From positions 1 through 49,753 of the forward strand of contig CAZTKU010000003.1 of assembly GCA_964614245.1 (NCBI GenBank): DNA of 49,753 nt, in the 5' to 3' direction. Positions 39,210 through 48,026 of the stretch are shown one piece after another; within the stretch, counting starts at the first letter, position 1, and each line of letters starts with the position of its first letter. The position numbers were made by a program, and so were the translations under genes. Under the pieces are notes generated by a model, which was not told where the DNA came from, searched no databases, and saw only the letters and a program-made list of their open reading frames with translations. The DNA comes from VGWB01 sp964614245 (GTDB lineage Bacteria; Bacteroidota; Ignavibacteria; UBA10030).

Positions 39210-40670
39210 TCACTTTACTATTTCCGACGGCGGATAACGCTGCAGCATTCCTTCCTCACGCATCAGCTTCTCGATTGCATCAAGCTCCATCGGGACGAAA
39301 TTGGAAACAATCTCTGCACCCTTGTCGGTGATGACGATGAGATCCTCGAAGCGGATATTCAGTCGCTCTTCGGGAACGCGAAGAGCAGGTTCGATGGTAA
39401 ACACCATACCGGGACGGAGAGGGCCCGTGTCGATTCCCACATCGTGTGTGGCCATCCCCACCCAGTGACCAAGGGTGGCTCGCGGGTTGCTTGCCGATCG
39501 GCGATAATTCTCGACGAATCCTCCTGCTGCCTTTTCGTATATCGGCTTGGAAAATCTCGAAGAAACGATCACCTTATCCATCTTGCTCACAGCTTCCTGC
39601 AGAATGATCTGCGCTGTGACACCTGGACGTATGGCCATGAGAACGGCACGATAGCAGTCGATGTAGAATCTGAACAATTCGCGCTGCGCCGGGCTGAACT
39701 TCCCATTGACCGGCCACGTCCTTGTGAGGTCGCTCATGTAGTAGCCCACGTCGGGTCCAAAATCCATCAAGACAAGATCACCATCCTGCATCAGTCGCTT
39801 GCCGGCATTGTAGTGTGCGATCATCGCATTTGGACCGCTGGCGACGAGAGAGTAGTACGCTTCACCCTGCGCCCCGTTCCGGAAGTAGACATACTTTGCT
39901 ACGGCATCAAGCTCGTACTCCATGATGCCCGGTGTTGTTGAACGCATCGCCTCCATCAAGGCTAACCCGGAAAGGACGGTAGCTCTCTTGATTGTAGCGA
40001 TCTCGCGCGGGCTCTTGATCAATCGCAGGTTGTCCAGCGTTGAAGTGAGGTCACGTATCTCAAACTGGGGAAAACGAGATCGAAGGAGCTGGATGAAGTG
40101 GCCTTCCCGGGAGGCACGACCGTCAAAGGGGTCGGCAGCTGCATCCCCAACAGCGCGCACAGCAAGGTCACGGCTTGTTGCTGCTCCTTCGGAAGGGCTG
40201 AATGGCGTGAAAACAGCTCCTGTCGCACTGGTTCGAGCATAACGGGCGAGATGTTCGGAGAGAAGATCAAGACCAAACACCGCATCAACACCCGAAAGCT
40301 GTTTTACCAGCGCCTCATCTTCCGCGGCGAGCGATTTGCCCTCACTTCGTTCGCGCCCCTCGTTGCGATGAGGAAGATAGAGCGATGTGCGTCGCTGGGT
40401 CGCATCAAGCAGGAGATACGCGTGAGGAACCTCAATCCCAGAAAGGTAGTAAAACTCATTCGTCTGCCGGAACCGAACGTAGCCTGCCGGGCTCGGTGCC
40501 CCCTGAATGAGCGCGATGGCGGCCGTTCCAATGGCATCATAGACCTTCGAGCGACGCGCTGTAAACTCCTCGGGAGGGAAATCTTTCGTGAAGGGCGAGA
40601 ATCCCTCTTGCGACCACACGATCAGCGGGAGGAAGGAAAGAAGGGCGGCGAAGACTCTTGGTCTCATCAT
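39210..40670 (-). CDS. Xaa-Pro aminopeptidase (M24B family), exported
   Basis: 486-aa aminopeptidase P-like enzyme that removes N-terminal residues ahead of proline. It starts with a signal peptide (PRVFAALLSFLPLIVWSQ). An N-terminal creatinase-like domain is followed by the pita-bread domain with metal ligands Asp/Asp in LVLMDFGPDVGYYMSDLTR, His in MATHDVGID, and Glu in FTIEPAL and RFEDLI. The ATG at MMRPR follows AAGGAG; the 13-residue upstream extension is not supported. It is 16 bp after sppA and so is the third gene of the pdxJ-sppA-pepP-like operon. Confidence 0.92.
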   Translation of the reverse strand: MMRPRVFAALLSFLPLIVWSQEGFSPFTKDFPPEEFTARRSKVYDAIGTAAIALIQGAPSPAGYVRFRQTNEFYYLSGIEVPHAYLLLDATQRRTSLYLPHRNEGRERSEGKSLAAEDEALVKQLSGVDAVFGLDLLSEHLARYARTSATGAVFTPFSPSEGAATSRDLAVRAVGDAAADPFDGRASREGHFIQLLRSRFPQFEIRDLTSTLDNLRLIKSPREIATIKRATVLSGLALMEAMRSTTPGIMEYELDAVAKYVYFRNGAQGEAYYSLVASGPNAMIAHYNAGKRLMQDGDLVLMDFGPDVGYYMSDLTRTWPVNGKFSPAQRELFRFYIDCYRAVLMAIRPGVTAQIILQEAVSKMDKVIVSSRFSKPIYEKAAGGFVENYRRSASNPRATLGHWVGMATHDVGIDTGPLRPGMVFTIEPALRVPEERLNIRFEDLIVITDKGAEIVSNFVPMELDAIEKLMREEGMLQRYPPSEIVK

Positions 40671-40686
40671 GGTCTTGCACTCCTTA

Positions 40687-43107
40687 TTAGTACATTCGAG
40701 TGAAATCAATATCTTCGATCGGCAGGATCGGCATCGGTTGGCCGTTGTGCTGAAGGAGAAATCTCAAATGTTCAAGAATTGGGTCTTTTTGCTTCACCTC
40801 CACCCCGATCAGCTTTGGCATGAACTGGCTGAAATCGATCAGTCCTTTCTTTGGCAGCTCGAGGATGGTAACTTCTTCATCTTTCCGAATGCCCGCTTTC
40901 TCTTTCGCAACGGTGATCGCCGTCTCCAGGCCGCCGAGGATGTCCACTAATCCATTCTGCAATCCATCGTAGCCGGACCACACTCGGCCCTGAGCAATTG
41001 CATCAACGGCATCGCTGTCCCGCTTGCGCCCGGAAGCAACCTTCCCAACAAATTCTCTATACATAGTCTTGATGGCATACTCCATGCGAGTTCGTTCTAC
41101 ATCAGTCATAGCACGATCGGGCAGGCCGAGCCCGATGAAGGGCAGGGTAAATCCAAACCCAAGGTCAGCGTGGTCGCCGACCTTCACAAGATCCGTGGAC
41201 ATTCCCAGCTTCTCTTTGATTCCCTTGTTGTAAGCCCATCCTCCAATGACGCCAATTGAGCCTGTAACGGTGTTCGGTGCGGCAACGATGGTATCCCCGT
41301 ACATCGAAAGCCAATAGCCGCCCGAGGCAGCAACCGCTCCCTGGGAGACGATAACCGGCTTCTTTCCTTTTGCTTTCTTGAGGGCTTCGGCGATGTAGTC
41401 TGATGCCATCGGGTCGCCGCCGGGAGAGTCGACTCGCAGGACAATGGCTTTGACGCTCCGATCCTCCACGACGGCCTGAACATCGTAAACGAGCTTGCGG
41501 GCCGTGATGCCCTCATCCATAGCACATGCTCCTAACGCGTAGACAATGGCAATCTTTGGCGGCTCGCTCCAGCGGTTGTCGGTGGGCTGAATGAAAGCCT
41601 CGAGTGAACCGGTGCCGGCATACCTCTTCTCGGTTCCCTCAAGATTCTTGATAACTTCCTTGACGGTTTCCCACCGCCCAAGTGTATCCACAAGACCCTT
41701 AGCAAGAGCATCCTGTGCGAGATAGGCAACCTCGTTGTTCACCATGTTGTCGAACTGCTCGGGTGTAAGACGACGGCTATCGCAGATATCAGATTTGACA
41801 AGCCTGTAGGTGTTGTCCAGGAGCCTCTGGCGTTGCTCGCGGTCGGCATCGGACATCTTGTCGCGAGAAAGGTTTTCATACGCCGATTTATACTTGAAGA
41901 ATCGCCACTCGTCATACCCAATGCCGATCTTCTCGAGCATGCCCTTCAGGAATGTTCGGCCGGCCACATATCCGCCAATCTGGATCAAGCCCTGCGTATC
42001 CATCACGATCCGGTCAGCGACCGAGGCGAAATGGTACTGGTTCATCCCGGCTTTGTCGATGAAGATGATCACGCGCTTGCCGCTCGATTTGAAATCCTTC
42101 AGCTTCTCCCGGACTTCCCAGAGCATCTCTCCGTCAGCCGCCAGACCCGAGGTGTTGATGGCAATTCCTGCAACGCTTGGATCCTCTTTGGCTGCCCCAA
42201 TCGCCGCTAGGAGATCCAACAGCGTGTGCACGTTGTCGAGGAACCGGAATCGCTGATACTTCACCGGCCCGGACATCGTGATGTTGACGTAGCTGTTCCT
42301 TCGTCCTTTCAGCATCGTCCGATCGAACGCACCAATGCGGATGCCATACGTATTGTAGCTGTGCTTCCCGTCCTCTTCGTAGTGTGCCTGCGTCGTGAGC
42401 CCCAAGCGGCCGAGGCTGAGTTGGATGCCGACAGTAAAGCCTTTCGTGTCAAAGAAGCGGCCGGTAATCCGCACGCCGGGCATTGCTTCCACAGCCGCGC
42501 CCGCGCTCCAACGCCCGTCGGCGAAGGTCTGTTTGGTCTGCAGGGCGTAGTCGCCGAAGATAGTAACAGACTCGTTGCCAAATGGTCGCGCTGCAAGATC
42601 GATGACGCCCTCGTTGTTACTGCGGCTTTGGGTGCTCAACGTGCCGACAAGACCGAGCGAGAGATAGGGATTTGGACGAAAGAGAGTTCCAACCATCACA
42701 AGATTTGAACGATTGAACGTCTTCGTATGACCGCTGGACCATCCATAGCCAAGGCCGTAGCTGACCGTTCGATTGCCAGCCGCCAGAGAGAGCCGATAGT
42801 CGGTAACGCTGAGCGAACCGACCTTCTGATGGATCATACCGAATCCAACGTTTGGGGCGGCGGCAAACAACCCCCATCGGTTGAAATCACTCCACCTGCC
42901 GAGTTCATCAGACCACAGGAAAGAAAAATCGGGCTCGTGGAGAAGGGAAGGGAGCGCGGGGTTGTCGTACCCATACAGGCCGAATTTCATCGCGCCGGGC
43001 GATGTGAGAAGGAAACTGTTCTGAGAGTGATACGACGGATACGTTTCCTGTCCAATAAGGATGGCAGGAAGGAACAATACGATGAGGACAAGCGCGCAGA
43101 GCTTCAT
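40687..43107 (-). CDS. sppA: SppA-type S49 signal peptide peptidase fused to an N-terminal beta-barrel-like domain
   Basis: 806 aa. Signal peptide at 1-20, then about 250 residues (20-270) of alternating, Gly/aromatic-rich sequence with many short strands (LSLAAGNRTVSYGLGYG, GLVGTLST), like an outer-membrane beta-barrel. The rest (275-806) is a double S49 module: first half with the catalytic lysine near Lys407 (KYKSAYE), second half with the catalytic serine Ser595 (AVAASGGYW) after RVDSPGG. SppA of other bacteria is an inner-membrane tetramer with an N-terminal anchor, so the barrel is a difference. Start ATG follows AGGAGGATGT; the longer open frame of 35 residues upstream is rejected. Middle gene of an operon with pdxJ (37 bp) and the M24 peptidase (16 bp). 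Confidence 0.88.
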   Translation of the reverse strand: MKLCALVLIVLFLPAILIGQETYPSYHSQNSFLLTSPGAMKFGLYGYDNPALPSLLHEPDFSFLWSDELGRWSDFNRWGLFAAAPNVGFGMIHQKVGSLSVTDYRLSLAAGNRTVSYGLGYGWSSGHTKTFNRSNLVMVGTLFRPNPYLSLGLVGTLSTQSRSNNEGVIDLAARPFGNESVTIFGDYALQTKQTFADGRWSAGAAVEAMPGVRITGRFFDTKGFTVGIQLSLGRLGLTTQAHYEEDGKHSYNTYGIRIGAFDRTMLKGRRNSYVNITMSGPVKYQRFRFLDNVHTLLDLLAAIGAAKEDPSVAGIAINTSGLAADGEMLWEVREKLKDFKSSGKRVIIFIDKAGMNQYHFASVADRIVMDTQGLIQIGGYVAGRTFLKGMLEKIGIGYDEWRFFKYKSAYENLSRDKMSDADREQRQRLLDNTYRLVKSDICDSRRLTPEQFDNMVNNEVAYLAQDALAKGLVDTLGRWETVKEVIKNLEGTEKRYAGTGSLEAFIQPTDNRWSEPPKIAIVYALGACAMDEGITARKLVYDVQAVVEDRSVKAIVLRVDSPGGDPMASDYIAEALKKAKGKKPVIVSQGAVAASGGYWLSMYGDTIVAAPNTVTGSIGVIGGWAYNKGIKEKLGMSTDLVKVGDHADLGFGFTLPFIGLGLPDRAMTDVERTRMEYAIKTMYREFVGKVASGRKRDSDAVDAIAQGRVWSGYDGLQNGLVDILGGLETAITVAKEKAGIRKDEEVTILELPKKGLIDFSQFMPKLIGVEVKQKDPILEHLRFLLQHNGQPMPILPIEDIDFTRMY

Positions 43108-43144
43108 ACATCCTCCTGAAGTTCGTTCAAGGCTGAGATGGAAT

Positions 43145-43864
43145 TCAACGGGGTTTCCGCACCAGACGCAGCATGTCGCGGACCGCGCGATCAAGACCGA
43201 CCATGAGTGCACGAGTTATGATGGCGTGGCCGATGCTCAGCTCATCGATTTCCCTGATTGAAGCAATCGGCGTGACGTTGGCATAGTTCAATCCGTGGCC
43301 GGCGTTCACACCCAGGCCCAGGGATTTTGCCAGTTTCGCTGCTCGCCGGATGCGCCTCAATTGTTCTTGCTGCTCCCGCTTGGTATGCGCTTCGGCATAT
43401 TCTCCCGTGTGGATTTCGATCATGTCGGCTCCAATTTCCTTCGAGGCTTCAATCTGCGCATCGAAGGGATTCACAAAAAGGCTGACAGCAATGTTGTGTT
43501 GATGGAACATCCGAACGACATCCTCCAACCGCCGCTTGTTTGCCCTGACATCGAGTCCGTCCTCTGTCGTGAGCTCTTGTCGGTGTTCGGGGACGAGGGT
43601 CACAAAATCGGGAAGAACGTCGATTGCGATCGCGATGATTTCATCTGTTGCCGCCATTTCGAGATCGAGCCTCGTCTTGAGGGTCTTGCGCAAGGTTCTG
43701 ACGTCCTGATCGCGAATGTGCCGACGATCCTCGCGCAAATGGCAAACAATCCCGAGAGCCCCGGCGGCCTCACATACCCTCGAGGCCTCAACGGGATCGG
43801 GCTCCTTTCCTCCCCGGGCATTCCGAAGAGTAGCGACATGATCAATATTGATGGCCAAACGCAT
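43145..43864 (-). CDS. pdxJ: pyridoxine 5'-phosphate synthase
   Basis: 239-aa TIM-barrel enzyme that condenses 3-amino-2-oxopropyl phosphate with 1-deoxyxylulose 5-phosphate to pyridoxine 5'-phosphate. The N-terminus RLAINIDHVATLRNARGG and the segments GIVCHLREDRRHIRD and FVTLVPEHRQELTTEDGLDV are family signatures. The C-terminal part contains IEIHTGEYA and GLGVNAGHGLNY. Length is typical. It is the first gene of a unit that continues with sppA and the M24 peptidase, and is divergent from the D15-like gene. A ribosome-binding site TTGGAG precedes the ATG. Confidence 0.97.
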   Translation of the reverse strand: MRLAINIDHVATLRNARGGKEPDPVEASRVCEAAGALGIVCHLREDRRHIRDQDVRTLRKTLKTRLDLEMAATDEIIAIAIDVLPDFVTLVPEHRQELTTEDGLDVRANKRRLEDVVRMFHQHNIAVSLFVNPFDAQIEASKEIGADMIEIHTGEYAEAHTKREQQEQLRRIRRAAKLAKSLGLGVNAGHGLNYANVTPIASIREIDELSIGHAIITRALMVGLDRAVRDMLRLVRKPR

Positions 43865-44051
43865 ACGCGCTCCAACAAAACCGTGTGTAGTGTGTGCTGG
43901 TCAATATAAGAAAATTCCCAATGTTTAGAAATTTCACCATGTTTGTGTGGGCCTTGTCTTCGGAAACAAGTATCGGTATCGCTCGAGCTGAAACTTTTCA
44001 AGCAAAGCCAGCGTAGTTTCCAGGAGACAGGACTATTCTATAGGTGAGGTT

Positions 44052-45740
44052 ATGAAAACAATCGTTAAGGCTCTCATCCTGGCATCATGCGTACTCTTGT
44101 ACACGGCGGAGGCTGATGCGCAGTCGAAGAAGCGGGTTAGCTCAACCCGGAGCAGTCATGAGGACCTCGGGGAGCGCATCGAAGCGATCGTTGAGGACGT
44201 GATTGGCAAGATCAGCAAGGGGTTCTCGCGCTATGAGTACGACGACGATGTATTTGCGGGCGACACCCTCCTGCCGAAGCGAGCGAAGAAAGATCGGCGC
44301 GCCGCGCCCATACGGGAAGATAACAACCTTACCTATGAAGGGGACGCCGTCATTGAGGAGGAGGACACGCTCAATGCCAACGTGGTTGTCAAGGCAGGCG
44401 ACCTGACGGTGTACGGGAAGGTCGTCGGCGACGTTCTCGTCGTGGGTGGCAATCTGTACGTAAAAGACAATGGATACATTACCGGCAACGCAAAAGTCAT
44501 TAACGGCGACGTCTTCAAAGATGAGGTGGCACGCATCGATGGGTACATCGACAAGACGAGTTCAGCGGCGAATTCGTACCGCGAGAACGAGAAGAAGTTC
44601 ACCCGATCATCAACACGACTCAATGCAAACTGGATCAGCGAGACAACGAATCTCGACAACTTCATCTTTCGCTACAACAGGGTTGAGGGTTTGTTCCTTG
44701 GCACGGGCTCCGACAAACGATACTACTGGGATGGCAGAAAAAGCTACAGCATATTCGGTTCCTTCGGCTATGGGTTCAAGGCGCGAGAGTGGAGAGGCAA
44801 TCTCGGACTGAGTCGTCAGTTTGCGTTCAATGATGGTCAACTCATTGAGATTGGCCTCGAAGGCCATAAGCTCACAGACAGCAAGGACAATTGGATCATC
44901 GGTGTTCATGAGAACACGGCAGCAGCGATTCTCATCCATGAGGACTTTCGTGACTACTACCGTCGCATAGGGATGGGCTTTAACGCGGGGTATGCACTTC
45001 AGCAGGACTACGTTACGGGTCAAGTGCGTGTTGAGTACTTGATCGATGACTATAAGTCGATGGAAAACCGCACCGAGTGGTCGATCTTTGGAGGGGATAA
45101 GACATTTCGCCTGAACCCATCAATCGACGAGGGACAGATGCGAAGCATCCTGACATCAGCCGGGTTAAGCACGGTAACGAAGACCATGTACGGCCCGGAG
45201 GGGTGGAGCATCTTTGCAACAGCGGAATTTGCTGATAAAAATTTCGGCGGCGAGTTTGGCTTCAATCAATACGTCCTTGACGTTCGCAGGTATCAGCCGC
45301 TTGGTCGGTACGACAACCTCAATGTCCGCCTGCGCGCGGGAACCTCGGAAGGCTCACTTCCGGTGCAAAAGATCTTCGAGATAGGCGGCCTGAGCACGCT
45401 GCACGGATTTCCCTTCAAGTCTCAGGCAGGCAACCGGATGATCCTCGTGAATGCTGAATACATCGTCAACGGGGATTTCCTTGGCGAATTGGAGTTTTGG
45501 CCAAGCTGGCTGATGAGCGGCATCAACTTCCTGGTGCTGGGCGATGCTGCGGTTTTGCGCAGCGAGGTGTCCGGTACCTCGTGGAATAAAGGCTTCAGCG
45601 GTATCAGGTTCTCCGAGTTCAGGCACGATGTGGGTGTGGGGGTGGCATCGCGCAGTGGATCGTTCCGGTTAGCCTACGTCTGGCGGACCGACCAAAGAGA
45701 GCCGGCGCGGTTTATCTTCCGCTTTGCAAGACCGTTCTGA
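44052..45740 (+). CDS. bactofilin-like domain plus D15/BamA-type beta-barrel protein
   Basis: 562 aa. Signal peptide ends near residue 24 (ALILASCVLLYTAEADAQ). Residues 25-100 are charged linker. Residues 103-166 show short repeated strands (VVVKAGDLTVYGKVVGDV, VGGNLYVKDNGYITGNAKV) like a bactofilin beta-helix. Residues 204-562 form a surface-antigen (D15)-type barrel with KIFEIGGLSTLHGFPFK, NRMILVNAEY and a final phenylalanine, the usual outer-membrane signature. No POTRA domain is visible, so it is not a BamA/TamA protein in the usual sense. It may anchor a filament or polysaccharide layer to the outer membrane (inference). Ribosome-binding site GGTGAGGTT, terminator directly downstream. 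Confidence 0.82.
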   Translation: MKTIVKALILASCVLLYTAEADAQSKKRVSSTRSSHEDLGERIEAIVEDVIGKISKGFSRYEYDDDVFAGDTLLPKRAKKDRRAAPIREDNNLTYEGDAVIEEEDTLNANVVVKAGDLTVYGKVVGDVLVVGGNLYVKDNGYITGNAKVINGDVFKDEVARIDGYIDKTSSAANSYRENEKKFTRSSTRLNANWISETTNLDNFIFRYNRVEGLFLGTGSDKRYYWDGRKSYSIFGSFGYGFKAREWRGNLGLSRQFAFNDGQLIEIGLEGHKLTDSKDNWIIGVHENTAAAILIHEDFRDYYRRIGMGFNAGYALQQDYVTGQVRVEYLIDDYKSMENRTEWSIFGGDKTFRLNPSIDEGQMRSILTSAGLSTVTKTMYGPEGWSIFATAEFADKNFGGEFGFNQYVLDVRRYQPLGRYDNLNVRLRAGTSEGSLPVQKIFEIGGLSTLHGFPFKSQAGNRMILVNAEYIVNGDFLGELEFWPSWLMSGINFLVLGDAAVLRSEVSGTSWNKGFSGIRFSEFRHDVGVGVASRSGSFRLAYVWRTDQREPARFIFRFARPF

Positions 45741-45768
45741 GGTGTCATTGACATTGTGAGGCTTGGGG

Positions 45769-45800
45769 AAAGGTCGGAATCACTCTCCGACCTTTCTTCT
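45769..45800 (+). terminator. intrinsic terminator after the D15-like gene
   Basis: Perfect 10-bp stem AAAGGTCGGA/TCCGACCTTT with a 7-base loop, followed by CTTCTTG. It starts 28 bp after the stop codon. It also lies inside the longest open frame of the following gene and therefore argues for its later start. Confidence 0.75.
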
Positions 45801-45888
45801 TGTACGGGGAGGTGCGCTTTTGGCAATTTCGATTTATCTTCATGCGTGTTCGCATCAAGAGCACCACAGTTCTTCACAGGCGCACGGA

Positions 45889-47154
45889 ATGAATCGGAAA
45901 GTGCCCAATATGCTTCCACCCATGCTTACTGTCTTATGGATCATTCTCATGGCGATCACAACCTCATCCAGCTTTGCGCAAGAGCAGGCAAATATTGCGC
46001 GCGAGCTCTATGACTCTTATTCAAAGTATCAAGTGGCAGAAATTACCTCGCGCAGGTTCACACAGGGAGACATGCTGCGGTGGTTGAAGCTGCCGCAGGA
46101 GCAACGAGTGTTCGAGACGGTGCCAGCCGGTAAATCTGCGGAGGGGCGTGACATTTGGCTGCTGAAGGTCGGACGCGGCAAGACGAGCGTCATGCTCTGG
46201 TCCCAGATGCATGGTGATGAGGCCACGGCAACGATGGCCATTGTGGATATGATGAACTTCTTTGGATCGTCACCAAACCATCCTGTGGTAAAGATGATCA
46301 CGGAGCAACTGACGCTCCTCATCATTCCGATGTTAAACCCTGACGGAGCAGAGCGATTTCAGCGACGGACCGCCCAGCTGATTGATATGAACCGGGACGC
46401 GCTCTTTCTCGGAACTCCAGAGGCCCGGGTATTGCGGGGAGCCTGGGAACGTTATCGGCCGCACTTCGGCTTCAATTTGCATGACCAGGACCCGCGGACA
46501 AGCGTTGGGAACACGAAAAAAGTGAGCACGATTGCCCTTCTCGCCCCAGCGTATGATGAATCGCGATCGGATAACGACGTGCGCCGGCCAGCGAAGCAAG
46601 TTGCCGCCACGTTCGCGACCGTGATGAAGCAATTCATCCCCGGAAACGTCTCGAAGTATGACGACACGTTCGAGCCTCGCGCGTTCGGAGATAACATCCA
46701 GAAGTGGGGGACGAGCACCGTGCTCGTCGAATCCGGTGGATGGCCCGGCGATCCCAACAAGATGTTCATCCGGAAACTCAACTTTGTCGGCCTGTTGACA
46801 ACGCTTTACGCCATCGGAGGCGAACAGTACCAGCATGCGGATCTTCAAGCGTATGAACAACTCCCGTTCAACACGATGTATTTCTTCGACCTTATTCTGC
46901 GCAATGCGCTCTTGCAGGTCAATGATCGCATGCCATCCATCACCGTGGATATTGGAATCAACATCGATGAGGAACTCGACTCATCAATAGGGTCACTCAC
47001 CCTCGTAGGGAAAGTGATGGACATCGGCGATCTGAGCACATATGCGTCGTTTGAGGAGGTTGACCTCCGCGGGAATTCTGTTGGCGGTGTCATTACACAG
47101 ATTGATCAGCGATTGTCCATCGACCAAATTCGTTCCTTGTCGAACAACAAATAG
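45889..47154 (+). CDS. M14 family zinc carboxypeptidase, exported
   Basis: 421-aa metallopeptidase with an N-terminal hydrophobic signal segment (MLTVLWIILMAITTSSSFAQ). Zinc ligands His108 and Glu111 (MHGDEATAT) and His198 (NLHDQ), and a catalytic Glu in TVLVESGGWPGDP, all follow the M14 pattern. C-terminal 100 residues form an extra domain with no recognised signature (SITVDIGINIDEEL). The start at MNRKVP is preferred because a terminator hairpin lies between the longer open-frame start and this ATG, and the following hydrophobic segment fits a signal peptide; an ATG 21 bp later is also possible. It would trim C-terminal residues of peptides in the periplasm. Confidence 0.87.
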   Translation: MNRKVPNMLPPMLTVLWIILMAITTSSSFAQEQANIARELYDSYSKYQVAEITSRRFTQGDMLRWLKLPQEQRVFETVPAGKSAEGRDIWLLKVGRGKTSVMLWSQMHGDEATATMAIVDMMNFFGSSPNHPVVKMITEQLTLLIIPMLNPDGAERFQRRTAQLIDMNRDALFLGTPEARVLRGAWERYRPHFGFNLHDQDPRTSVGNTKKVSTIALLAPAYDESRSDNDVRRPAKQVAATFATVMKQFIPGNVSKYDDTFEPRAFGDNIQKWGTSTVLVESGGWPGDPNKMFIRKLNFVGLLTTLYAIGGEQYQHADLQAYEQLPFNTMYFFDLILRNALLQVNDRMPSITVDIGINIDEELDSSIGSLTLVGKVMDIGDLSTYASFEEVDLRGNSVGGVITQIDQRLSIDQIRSLSNNK

Positions 47155-47390
47155 GAACAATTCTCGTAATTTCAGTAACCTTGCTATCCTTGAGCGATAT
47201 TCGTACCTTGAGCTAAACAATTTTCCCACAGCCCACTTCATCCTACCTTATCGGGAAGGTTGCCTGCCGGTTCTGCTCACAGATGGAACTCGAAGCAGCG
47301 GTTTCGTGTTGAGGGTGCAGGTTGCCTTATCTCTTGTCGATCGTGACGGGGGGAGTTCGTTGCGGGTGAACGGGATGCAACAGGCGACCC

Positions 47391-47984
47391 ATGATTCCAC
47401 CACTCTTGGCAGTTGTTTCTCGCAGCGCGAAGAAGAAGCAATCTGAATTCGAGGCTGAAGCCCTGCCTCATATGGATGTGCTGTACAACTTCGCTCTTCG
47501 CACGACGGGAAACCAAGACGACGCGCGCGACCTCCTTCAGGAGACGTACCTCAAAGCCTACCGCTTCTGGGAGAAGTACGAGAAAGGAACAAATATCCGC
47601 GCGTGGCTGTTTCGGATCATGAAGAATTCGTACATCAACCGGTACCGGAAGGAGACGAAGGAGCCAGACAAGGTTGACTACGAAGAGATTGAGAATTTTT
47701 ACAACCTGATTCGCGCTGAGTCAACAGACCCCAATGATCTTCAGGAAAAGCTCTTCGGCAGCCTCCTTGGCGACGAGGTGAGCAAAGCGCTCGAAAGTCT
47801 CCCCGATGACTTTCGCACCGTCGTGATCCTTAGTGATATCGAAGGATTGACCTACGAGGAGATTGCCGAATTCGTTGAGTGTCCGATCGGTACGGTTCGT
47901 TCACGGCTCCATCGGGGAAGAAAATTGCTCCAGGCGAGGTTGTACGAGTATGCGAAGAGACGGGGAATGATCAAAACAGATTGA
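47391..47984 (+). CDS. ECF-type RNA polymerase sigma factor (RpoE-like)
   Basis: 197 aa. Region sigma2 contains ALPHMDVLYNFALRTTGN and the core-binding stretch GTNIRAWLFRIMKNSYINRYR (residues 65-85). Region sigma4 has LPDDFRTVVILSDIEGLTY and the helix-turn-helix EIAEFVECPIGTVRSRLHRG. The type is distinct from the SigK-like factor elsewhere in the window. The start ATG is the first in the frame, without a clear ribosome-binding site; the first 18 residues look weakly conserved, so a later start is possible. The anti-sigma gene follows 42 bp downstream. Confidence 0.92.
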   Translation: MIPPLLAVVSRSAKKKQSEFEAEALPHMDVLYNFALRTTGNQDDARDLLQETYLKAYRFWEKYEKGTNIRAWLFRIMKNSYINRYRKETKEPDKVDYEEIENFYNLIRAESTDPNDLQEKLFGSLLGDEVSKALESLPDDFRTVVILSDIEGLTYEEIAEFVECPIGTVRSRLHRGRKLLQARLYEYAKRRGMIKTD

Positions 47985-48026
47985 GAAGCAGCCCGGGGCA
48001 CTTTGTTACACTCTTGAGGTGGTTCT

